From Vampirovibrio sp041737375 (GTDB lineage Bacteria > Cyanobacteriota > Vampirovibrionia > Vampirovibrionales > Vampirovibrionaceae): DNA of 64,000 nt. The stretch spans positions 62,001-126,000 of the forward strand of contig NZ_JBGSRV010000015.1 of assembly GCF_041737375.1 (NCBI RefSeq), in the 5' to 3' direction. Below the pieces are notes generated by a model. That model did not search any database. It was not told where the DNA came from and saw only the letters and a program-made list of their open reading frames with translations. The position numbers and the translations under genes are program-made. Below are positions 57,159-64,000 of the stretch, piece after piece. The first letter of the stretch is position 1. Each line of letters opens with the position of its first letter.

Positions 57159-57698
57159 ATGACACAGCATTCATCCTCACCCCAGTCAAACAATCCCGAG
57201 CAGCTCACCCGGCTGCTTCAATTGCTGGAACACGAAACCCGGCAACTGGAAGCCGCCAAAGAGCAGTTGAATTTAAAGCGCCATGTGCTGGTATCCGGTC
57301 AGCCACAAGGTTTAGTGCCCATTGACCGGGAACTGATGACCCTCAGCAAAAAAGTGGGTGAAATCGCCCGAGAGCGAGAAGTATTAACCCGCCAGATGGG
57401 CTGGGAACAGCACACCTTAAAATCGCTGATTCCAACCATGCCCGCCCAATTTGTGCCCCGTTTTACCACCACCCGAGATCGCCTGCACCGAACCGCCATG
57501 GACGTGCAACGGCTCAATCAGGAAAACCGGGATTTATTAAATCTGTCCTTAAAATGGGTGCAGGATACCGTAGAAGTGATTGCCACCGCCCTCAACCCGG
57601 AAGGCGCCAGTTATACCGCTCAGGGCGGCAAAAAATTAAAACAAGGCCCAACGCACGATCAGGCCACAGGACAATCCACGGTGATTCGTTCGGCCTAA
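57159..57698 (+). CDS. flgN: FlgN-type chaperone
   Basis: The 179-residue protein is helical with a coiled-coil character: QLTRLLQLLEHETRQLEAAKEQLNLKRHVL, and later TTRDRLHRTAMDVQRLNQENRDLLNLSLKWVQDTVEVI. Size, helical pattern and position directly before flgK fit FlgN, the export chaperone of the hook-filament junction proteins FlgK and FlgL. The ATG at 57159 has AAAGGAG upstream. Confidence 0.75.
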   Translation: MTQHSSSPQSNNPEQLTRLLQLLEHETRQLEAAKEQLNLKRHVLVSGQPQGLVPIDRELMTLSKKVGEIAREREVLTRQMGWEQHTLKSLIPTMPAQFVPRFTTTRDRLHRTAMDVQRLNQENRDLLNLSLKWVQDTVEVIATALNPEGASYTAQGGKKLKQGPTHDQATGQSTVIRSA

Positions 57699-57810
57699 CT
57701 CGGTACACAAGCCCTTATTTCAACGCCCATTTTCAAGTTCATCCAGTTTTTCAAGTTCATCACGGATATAAACCCAGAGAAAAACCATCACCTTTGAGAG
57801 AGGTTCCATC

Positions 57811-59364
57811 ATGATTACACCCGGATTTTTCGGTATGTATAACGCGCACCGTGGCTTAATTGCCGCCCAAAATGCGCTGAGCACCATTAACCACAACATT
57901 TCCAACGCAAACACTGATGGCTATAGTCGTCAGCGGGTTGATCTGATGGCTTTCAACGCATACGTCACCCCCACCCCCTCTCAACTTACCGCCGGACAAA
58001 TTGGACAAGGGCCCATTTTGCAGCAAGTCACCCGCAGCCGGGATCAGTTTTTAGACGCTCAATTCAGGCTTTCCAGCGGGGCGCTGGGCATGGACGAAAC
58101 CATGCGAGACGCCCTCAGACAGCTGGAAGGTATTTTGAATGAACCCTCCACCAGCGGCGTGAACGATGCCTTGCAAAGCTTTTTTGAATCCGCTCAGGCG
58201 CTAAGCGTGAACCCCCAAAATACAGCGGTGCGTTCCACTTTTATTCAGCAGGCGCTGGATATGGTAGACGTGTTCCAGCAACAAGGGCTTCAACTCTCCG
58301 ATTTACGGCAAAACCTGGTAGGAAGCCCGCTATCTCCCAGCAGCTTTGAAACCAGCCAGTTATCGCTCACCGTGGATGATATCAACCAGAAACTGGCCAG
58401 TATCGCCGCTATCAATAAAAGCATTGTCAGCACCAAGGCTTCCGGGGCGGAACCCAATGACTTATACGATCAGCGGGACAAGCTGCTGGACGATTTATCC
58501 AAGCTGGTTGATATTGATGTCACCTATTTTGATAACGGACAAATCGATCTGACCATTGCCGGACAAACCATGATTAAAGGCGTGGATCAGTTTGATAGCC
58601 TGCAAGCGCTTGAAAACACGGGCGTGGCCCCCACCCCGGATGATGTACCCGCGTTGGTGAGTACGGTGAACGGGGCGGTGGTGTTAAATGATGGCGCTGG
58701 CGACGAAATTAGCCGGGGCAAACTCAAGGGCATTATCGAGATGGGGGGCAACGACCCCAACCTGAGTAGTATTCGCAACGTAATGGGCAAGCTGGATAAT
58801 TTGCTGGGCACCATTGTAGAGCAATTAAATATTTTACAGGTCGGGCAAGTAGCGCCTCCTCTGCCCGCAGGCCGGGATCAGGACGGCAATCTTTCTACAG
58901 ACGCCATGTTTCTGAACGATGCGACGCTGAACCCCGGCCAAGGGTTGGACTTGTTCCACTGGAAGGTAAACCCGGCCATTTTAAGCGACCCCCGACTGAT
59001 TGCGGCAGCCATTGATGATGCCACCGTGGCAGGCGGGTTTGCGGGCGTCGGTGACGGACGAAACGCTTTGGCCATGGCCCAATTGAAAAACCAGACCTTT
59101 GCCTCACTGGGAACCGGACTGGTTGATTACTTAAACAGCACCATCGCCAAACTGGGGATTGATTCCCAAAGCGCCCAGAATGGCAGCCAAAACCAGAGAA
59201 ACCTGACCTTGTCGGTGGATCAGCAGCGTCAATCCATTTCAGGGGTCAACATTGATGAGGAAACCATTGATTTGTTGCGGTATCAACGCATGCTGGAAGC
59301 CACCTCCAAAACCATCAGCATTCTGGATCAAGTGACCCAAACCATTATTAATATGGCCGGATAA
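57811..59364 (+). CDS. flgK: Flagellar hook-associated protein FlgK (HAP1)
   Basis: FlgK is the first junction protein between hook and filament. The 517-residue protein starts FFGMYNAHRGLIAAQNALSTINHNISNANTDGYSRQRVDL and ends GVNIDEETIDLLRYQRMLEATSKTISILDQVTQTIINM, both diagnostic. It also has the GAGDEISRGKLKGIIEM segment. The ATG has GAGAGG upstream. flgL follows 59 nt later. Confidence 0.96.
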   Translation: MITPGFFGMYNAHRGLIAAQNALSTINHNISNANTDGYSRQRVDLMAFNAYVTPTPSQLTAGQIGQGPILQQVTRSRDQFLDAQFRLSSGALGMDETMRDALRQLEGILNEPSTSGVNDALQSFFESAQALSVNPQNTAVRSTFIQQALDMVDVFQQQGLQLSDLRQNLVGSPLSPSSFETSQLSLTVDDINQKLASIAAINKSIVSTKASGAEPNDLYDQRDKLLDDLSKLVDIDVTYFDNGQIDLTIAGQTMIKGVDQFDSLQALENTGVAPTPDDVPALVSTVNGAVVLNDGAGDEISRGKLKGIIEMGGNDPNLSSIRNVMGKLDNLLGTIVEQLNILQVGQVAPPLPAGRDQDGNLSTDAMFLNDATLNPGQGLDLFHWKVNPAILSDPRLIAAAIDDATVAGGFAGVGDGRNALAMAQLKNQTFASLGTGLVDYLNSTIAKLGIDSQSAQNGSQNQRNLTLSVDQQRQSISGVNIDEETIDLLRYQRMLEATSKTISILDQVTQTIINMAG

Positions 59365-59423
59365 AGTCACGCCGTACAACACCAAAATTAAAGCGAACCG
59401 GGAAAGATTGGGAGGCCATTTTT

Positions 59424-60377
59424 ATGAGTATCAGCCGAGTTACCACCAGCTATATGCAAAATCAGGCGTTAAGCTACCTGAACACCAACATGTCCATGCT
59501 GTCCTCGCTCCAGCAAACCCTGTCATCGGGGCAAAAAATCAATAGCCCTTCTGATGATCCGGTGGGCATGACCCAGATTTTAGCGCTTTCTAATACCTTA
59601 AAAACCGATGAGCGCTATGGCAGTAACATTCAGGATGCCGTAGCCGAGGCCAACACCGCCGACAACGCCATTAACAGCATGGTGGAACTGGTGCAAAGAG
59701 CGCAGGAATTAACCACCCAGGCCGCCAACTTTACCAACAACCAGGATGGCCGGAATGCCATTGCCCTGGAAATCGATCAAATCATTAATCAACTGGTGCA
59801 AATCGGCAATACGGACATTGGCGGCAAATATATTTTTGGCGGCTATAAAACCGATGCGCCTCCCTTCAGCCGCACCGGAGATGATGTTAGCTACGGAGGA
59901 AACCCGCCCACCGAATCGTGGCAGCGCAACGTGGAAATTGCCCGTGGGGTTCAACTCACCGTTAACGTAAACGGCGAAGAAATGATGGGAGAAAGTACGG
60001 TTAATGCAGGGCCACCGGTTTCGGTAACGGGGTCCGGTATTTTTCAAACGCTGGTACAACTCAAACTCAATCTGGAAGACTCCGCCAGCCCCACCCAGTT
60101 GACCGATATACGCTCCCGACTGGATACCCTAACTACAGATATGAACACCATTCTCAGCAAGCAGGCCATTATCGGAGCGGTATCCAACCGGCTATCGGTC
60201 ACCCAGGATCGCATCGACGAGCGAAAATCTATTTTAACCCAGCAGTTTGCCAGCATTCAGGATATCGATATGCCAGAAGTCATTGCCAATATTAACCAGC
60301 AACAAAACGTTTTCGAATCTTCTTTGAATGTAACCGCCCGACTGATGCAAACCAGCCTGCTCAGTTTCTTACGTTAA
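59424..60377 (+). CDS. flgL: Flagellar hook-associated protein FlgL (HAP3)
   Basis: FlgL links FlgK to the flagellin filament. The 317-residue protein has a flagellin-like N-terminus RVTTSYMQNQALSYLNTNMSMLSSLQQTLSSGQKINSPSDDPVGMTQILALSN and C-terminus MPEVIANINQQQNVFESSLNVTARLMQTSLLSFLR. Length matches FlgL (about 317 in E. coli). A GGGAGG site precedes the ATG. It is the last gene of the flagellar run. Confidence 0.95.
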   Translation: MSISRVTTSYMQNQALSYLNTNMSMLSSLQQTLSSGQKINSPSDDPVGMTQILALSNTLKTDERYGSNIQDAVAEANTADNAINSMVELVQRAQELTTQAANFTNNQDGRNAIALEIDQIINQLVQIGNTDIGGKYIFGGYKTDAPPFSRTGDDVSYGGNPPTESWQRNVEIARGVQLTVNVNGEEMMGESTVNAGPPVSVTGSGIFQTLVQLKLNLEDSASPTQLTDIRSRLDTLTTDMNTILSKQAIIGAVSNRLSVTQDRIDERKSILTQQFASIQDIDMPEVIANINQQQNVFESSLNVTARLMQTSLLSFLR

Positions 60378-60488
60378 TGACAGACTGACAGGCACGTTGC
60401 ACAAGGTTGAGCCGCCTTTTTTAAAGATGTGCCCTTTTTGAATCGGTTACAATAGTGACACGTTCGTTATAACCAGACTGAGTGAATC

Positions 60489-61517
60489 ATGCGCAAAATC
60501 GTCCTTCCCCTCTCCCTGATAGTGGCTTTAATGAGTATTGGCCTTACCCCTTCCAATGCTTTCTCCGCCAAAGCAACGGCGCCATCAACCATGCATCTGG
60601 AAACCAGCAAGGCTGGCATTCAGGATGTCAATGCGGTTCAGGAAGCCCTGCGTGACTTGATGGCCGCATCCAATCGTCATGATCTGGAAGGCGTTTTAAA
60701 GCATTATTCCCCTAATTTTTCCAGTGGCGACAGCCTCAGTCTGTCCGATATCCGTGGCCTGATTAAGGACACCTGGCAAATGTTCCCGGACATTCGCTAC
60801 AACAGCCAGATTATGGAAATTCGCATTAACGGCAAATGGGCCACCGTGGAAAGTCTGGATACGGCCACCGCAACCGCCAAGGTCGATCCGGTGGTCAGCA
60901 CCAAACCCGGCACCATGAAAAGCCGTTCCAGAGGGATGCTGTACCTGCATCGCACCGGTAAAACCTGGGAAATTATCAGTGATGCCACCCTGTTTGAAAA
61001 AGCCACCATTACCTATGGCCCTTTTGACGCCGTAGAGATTGACGTGGAGACACCCGAGCAAGTTTTTGCCGGAGACTCTTACACCGCCAAAGTAAGCGTG
61101 GATGTTCCCGCTGGTAACATCGCCTTTGCCACCCTCAGTCAGGAACCCTTAACCTATCCACAGCACAGCAGCAAAGACAAGTTCCGCACCCTGTCCACCG
61201 AAAATACGGATTTGGAGCGCATTTTCAAAGCCAACAACACCAGCAATAACGAAGTGGTGACTGCCACCGTAGGCTTTACGGAAATTGGACAAGATGATCA
61301 GGAACGACCCACCATTAACCTGAAGGGCATTCTGACCGTGGTTAAACGGGTCAATGTCATTCCCAAAAGTAATTACACCGAAGAAAATCCAGCCCAAAAA
61401 GTAACCCACAGCAGCGCCGATGGCAAAATTAAAGTGGCACCCAATCAGGCGGATTTGGAATCGGAAGAAAATGGCAATGGCCCCGTGGATCTGGAGCCGG
61501 ACAACCAGCCGGAATAA
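60489..61517 (+). CDS. Secreted protein with NTF2-like domain
   Basis: The 342-residue protein has a signal peptide (cleavage near PSNA at residue 24) and an NTF2/SnoaL-like domain at about 50-175: VQEALRDLMAASNRHDLEGVLKHYSPNFSSG, DTWQMFPDIRYNSQIMEIRINGKWATVES and RGMLYLHRTGKTWEIISDATLFE. A beta-rich region and an acidic, low-complexity tail follow. Specific function is unknown. It ends 3 nt before lspA and so is probably co-transcribed with it. Confidence 0.7.
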   Translation: MRKIVLPLSLIVALMSIGLTPSNAFSAKATAPSTMHLETSKAGIQDVNAVQEALRDLMAASNRHDLEGVLKHYSPNFSSGDSLSLSDIRGLIKDTWQMFPDIRYNSQIMEIRINGKWATVESLDTATATAKVDPVVSTKPGTMKSRSRGMLYLHRTGKTWEIISDATLFEKATITYGPFDAVEIDVETPEQVFAGDSYTAKVSVDVPAGNIAFATLSQEPLTYPQHSSKDKFRTLSTENTDLERIFKANNTSNNEVVTATVGFTEIGQDDQERPTINLKGILTVVKRVNVIPKSNYTEENPAQKVTHSSADGKIKVAPNQADLESEENGNGPVDLEPDNQPE

Positions 61518-61520
61518 AGC

Positions 61521-62030
61521 ATGAAACACCCTTCCCGCTGGATGCTATTGGCCTGGATGCTGAGTTTTACCCTGCTGGATCAGGGCAGCAAGTGGCTGGC
61601 CAAAGCGTATCTGCCGTCCAGTGGTTCTGTTCCCATTATTCCCGGATTTTTTCAACTGACGCTGGCCTTTAATACCGGGGCCGCTTTTAGCCTGTTTAAA
61701 AACCAGCCCCAGCTGCTCAGTGTGTTTACCTCCCTTTTGTTTGGGGTGCTGCTTATTTACGCCCTGCTTCGCACCCACTTTGCCAAAGGAGAGCGACTGG
61801 CCATGGCCCTGATTTTGGGCGGGGCGCTGGGCAATCTGATCGATCGACTGACCACAGGGCGGGTGACTGATTATTTTGACTGGGTGGCCATTCACTACCC
61901 GGTGTTTAATGTGGCGGACAGCTTTATTTTTATGGGCGTAGTGTTAATGATTACCATTTTGGTGAAAAACCCCACCCCAGTCCCAGCAACCCAACCAATA
62001 GAAACCCATGAGCCACCTTCCAACGCCTGA
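61521..62030 (+). CDS. lspA: Lipoprotein signal peptidase (signal peptidase II)
   Basis: LspA cleaves prolipoproteins in the inner membrane. The 169-residue protein has four membrane helices and the conserved motifs DQGSKWLAK, NTGAAFSLFK, GGALGNLIDRLTTGRVTDYFDW and FNVADSFIFMG, which include the two catalytic aspartates (LIDR and VADS). A Pro-rich tail follows. Its 3' end overlaps the next gene by 23 nt. The ATG is 3 nt after the upstream stop. Confidence 0.95.
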   Translation: MKHPSRWMLLAWMLSFTLLDQGSKWLAKAYLPSSGSVPIIPGFFQLTLAFNTGAAFSLFKNQPQLLSVFTSLLFGVLLIYALLRTHFAKGERLAMALILGGALGNLIDRLTTGRVTDYFDWVAIHYPVFNVADSFIFMGVVLMITILVKNPTPVPATQPIETHEPPSNA

Positions 62031-62982
62031 GAACACCACCCAGTATCGCCTGCTGATTTCTGAAGAGGATCAGGGCGAACGCCTGGACAAACGCTTGGCA
62101 GCCGAACTGGAAGACTACGCCATTTCTCGGGAACGTTTGCAAACCCTGATTAAGGATGGTCGGGTGCAGGTGAACGAAAAAGCAGTCAGCAAAGCTTCTT
62201 TGCGCCTGAAAGAAGGGGATGTGATTGTGGTAAGCGTACCCGAGGCTCAACCCATTGCGCTGGCCCCGGAATACATTCCGCTGGATGTGATTTTTGAGGA
62301 TGACTGCCTGCTGGTGGTGAATAAACCCAGCGGCATGCTCACCCACCCCACCGGCCGGGAGCGGGAAGGAACCCTGGTGAATGCCCTGCTGGCCCATTGT
62401 GGCAGTAGTTTATCGGGCATTAACGGTCAAATCCGCCCCGGCATTGTGCATCGACTGGATCGGGATACCTCCGGGCTTTTAATGGTGGCCAAAACAGACG
62501 CCGCCCATTTTCACCTATCGGCGCAACTCAAGGACAAAACCGCTCGTCGGGACTATCGGGCCATCGCCCAAGGCGTTTTCCCGGAAAATTGCGGCACCGT
62601 GGACGCCCCCATTGGCCGAAACCCCAAGCAACGAGACAAAATGGCAATTCTGCCCGATGGCAGAAACGCGGTGACCCACTGGCGGGTTCAGGAACGATTG
62701 GCCGATAAATTCGCCTTGCTGGAACTGAGTCTGGAAACCGGGCGAACCCATCAAATCCGGGTGCATCTCAGCCATATTGGGCATCCGCTGTTTGGCGATC
62801 CGCTGTATGGCAGCGGTATTGAGAAAGTAGCCAAGCTAAAAACCCAGGGGCAGATGCTTCAGGCCTTTCGATTAAGCTTTCAGCACCCCAAAGGGGAACA
62901 AGTGACCTTTGAAATTCCGCAAGATCCTGAAATTAGTCGCATTTGGCAACTACTAAGCGATAAAGTCAATGCCAGCGGCTAA
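62008..62982 (+). CDS. rluD: RluD-type 23S rRNA pseudouridine synthase
   Basis: The 324-residue protein has an N-terminal S4 domain (RLDKRLAAELEDYAISRERLQTLIKDGRVQVNEKAVSKASLRLKEGD, about 25-72) and a synthase domain with the catalytic aspartate in IVHRLDRDTSGLLMVAK, plus LETGRTHQIRVHLSHIGHPLFGDPLYG. Family members modify helix 69 of 23S rRNA (RluD) or other sites. The overlap with lspA, also seen in many bacteria, supports RluD. The ATG lies inside lspA. Confidence 0.88.
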   Translation: MSHLPTPENTTQYRLLISEEDQGERLDKRLAAELEDYAISRERLQTLIKDGRVQVNEKAVSKASLRLKEGDVIVVSVPEAQPIALAPEYIPLDVIFEDDCLLVVNKPSGMLTHPTGREREGTLVNALLAHCGSSLSGINGQIRPGIVHRLDRDTSGLLMVAKTDAAHFHLSAQLKDKTARRDYRAIAQGVFPENCGTVDAPIGRNPKQRDKMAILPDGRNAVTHWRVQERLADKFALLELSLETGRTHQIRVHLSHIGHPLFGDPLYGSGIEKVAKLKTQGQMLQAFRLSFQHPKGEQVTFEIPQDPEISRIWQLLSDKVNASG

Positions 62983-63108
62983 CTGGCCAGCCATGCCCCA
63001 AAAACTATAAAGCAGGCTTCAGAATTGAATTGAAAGTCAAAATGCTTTCAGGCAAAATATCGGGAGCAACCATTTTTTGACTGGCCCCAACTGCAAAGGC
63101 GGTGCGAG

Positions 63109-63477
63109 ATGCTTAAACTCCAAAAACTGCTTCTAAATTTAGTGGCGATACTCCTACTGGGTAGCGCCGCCGCGCTGGTTGTACAAAATTTAGACCTTAC
63201 CCAAACCAACGTGCAGTTTTTAGGCGGAACCCTAATTGACTTGTCGCTAGGGGCACTCATGGCCCTGGCCGGTGCGCTGGTGGGAGGGGCTTTGTTGCTA
63301 AAAGCACGAGAACGCACTCTGGAACTGGGTACCCAGTATAAAAAAGTGAATCGGGATTTGGAGCGTAAGGACGTTTCCAGAGAAGAGGCCGAAAGCAAGG
63401 TTAAAGTGCTGGAAAGCAAGGTTGAAACGCTTGAAAAAGCGCTTAGTGCGGCCATTAAAGGCCAAACACCCAAATAA
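63109..63477 (+). CDS. lapA: LapA domain membrane protein
   Basis: The 122-residue protein has two membrane helices (about 7-26 and 43-64) followed by a coiled coil (RDLERKDVSREEAESKVKVLESKVETLEKAL). The core ALVVQNLDLTQTNVQFLGGTLIDLSLGALMALAGALVGGALLL is the LapA (DUF1049) pattern. LapA works with LapB in control of lipopolysaccharide synthesis in enteric bacteria; whether this holds here is unknown, and no lapB is in view. A GGCGGTG site precedes the ATG. Confidence 0.7.
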   Translation: MLKLQKLLLNLVAILLLGSAAALVVQNLDLTQTNVQFLGGTLIDLSLGALMALAGALVGGALLLKARERTLELGTQYKKVNRDLERKDVSREEAESKVKVLESKVETLEKALSAAIKGQTPK

Positions 63478-63512
63478 GTATTGATTGAGACAGACAGGTT
63501 TACATCAGATTT

Positions 63513-64000
63513 ATGAAGGCCATTATCGAAGTGACCGGCAAGCTGGGCGCCGGAAAAACCAATGTTGTGATCACACTGGGAGAAGAGCTGTCACCGGCCT
63601 CCATTTTGTATATTGATGCCTCTAGCGATCAAAAATTAACCCACACCCTGGCCCCTCAACTGCCCGAATTAACACTAGGCAGGCTGATTTCACAACACAC
63701 GGAAACCGCCACCCCTCGAGAAGCCGTGGATTGGGTTTTTCATGATTTAGCCATTACCGTAGGCGATGAGCAGGAATTAATTACAGTGGGCAATTTGCCG
63801 GAACAACTGGATGCCAGCGCGCTAACCCCCTTAAAATACGGCCTGACCCGCCTGATTGAAAATTATGATTATGTCATTCTGGATGGTCATCATTCCGTAC
63901 TACACACCTTGTTGCCTGAAGAAACCCTGCAATTGCTGGACATTGTGACCCCGGATGACTTTTCCGATTGGCATTTAACCAATGGCAGAGAATTTGTACG
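63513..64000 (+). CDS. ParA/MinD-type P-loop ATPase (partial)
   Basis: A frame opens at ATG 63513 and stays open to the right edge, so only the first 162 residues are visible. It begins MKAIIEVTGKLGAGKTNVVI, a Walker A in which the first lysine of the MinD-type KGGxGKT is kept (KLGAGKT), followed by ILYIDASSDQKLT and a YVILDGHHSV stretch like the DxxxG switch of the ParA/MinD/CooC family. The partner and role lie outside the window. It is 36 nt after lapA. Confidence 0.6.
   Translation, partial: MKAIIEVTGKLGAGKTNVVITLGEELSPASILYIDASSDQKLTHTLAPQLPELTLGRLISQHTETATPREAVDWVFHDLAITVGDEQELITVGNLPEQLDASALTPLKYGLTRLIENYDYVILDGHHSVLHTLLPEETLQLLDIVTPDDFSDWHLTNGREFV

Noticed and set aside
1..64000. CRISPR arrays, insertion sequences, integrases, prophage genes
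   Set aside because: No regularly spaced repeats, transposase-like or phage structural frames were seen.

Overview
The window is a stretch of bacterial chromosome of roughly 50% G+C, densely packed with housekeeping genes and free of recognisable insertion sequences, integrases, phage structural genes or CRISPR arrays. The envelope is Gram-negative: flagellar L- and P-ring genes, a TonB-type protein and LapA are present. A Ycf23/DUF561 protein (a family typical of cyanobacteria and plastids), an ArgZ/AgrE-like arginine dihydrolase with its LOR/SDH-type companion, a MinCDE set and a full external-flagellum cluster together suggest a non-photosynthetic relative of Cyanobacteria (Vampirovibrionia/Melainabacteria type). 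That placement is an inference from gene content; no rRNA gene is in the window.

Layout. 1-3.9 kb: the 3' end of serA, a region with two terminator-tailed copies of a ~60-nt repeat (candidate small RNAs), a TonB-like gene on the minus strand, an asparaginase II-type gene and a YkgJ-type cysteine cluster protein. 3.9-14.3 kb: tRNA-Thr(TGT), tRNA-Tyr(GTA), tRNA-Thr(GGT), tuf, rpsJ and the S10/spc ribosomal-protein run from rplC to rplR, which ends at strong terminators where rpsE, rpmD, rplO and secY would normally follow. 14.4-16.7 kb: minC-minD-minE on the minus strand, converging on the ribosomal cluster. 16.9-29.9 kb: gdh, rqcP, eno, a ribosome-hibernation factor, DUF4870, DUF58 and DUF429-like genes, ychF, tdh-kbl (threonine to glycine), a GAF/GGDEF/HD-GYP protein and a small rpoZ-like gene.

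30-46.5 kb: a TPR protein and ycf23, a candidate small RNA with an exposed CU-rich loop, uppS (probably leaderless), a CPA1 antiporter, ridA, several small regulators and short uncertain genes, a TrmB regulator with its own promoter/operator, rplI, a 3-methyladenine glycosylase, murA, two small conserved-type genes, sodB, folD and a dicarboxylate symporter. 46.5-51.2 kb: a large acidic Pro/Glu-rich protein, queF, a membrane-anchored Hsp20-like protein and a two-gene ArgZ-like module. 51.5-60.4 kb: a one-strand flagellar run SLT-flgF-flgG-flgA-flgH-flgI-flgJ-flgM?-flgN-flgK-flgL, which covers the rod, the rings and the hook-filament junction. 60.4-64 kb: a secreted NTF2-like protein, lspA, an rluD-type synthase, lapA and a truncated P-loop ATPase.

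The best candidates for something undescribed are the non-coding elements (repeat-type small RNAs near 0.5-0.9 kb and the RNA at 33.5 kb, all with unpaired CU-rich segments), the split ArgZ/LOR-SDH module, and the self-repeating unknown proteins at 42.5 and 46.9 kb. No experiment or database search was possible, so family names rest on recognised motifs.
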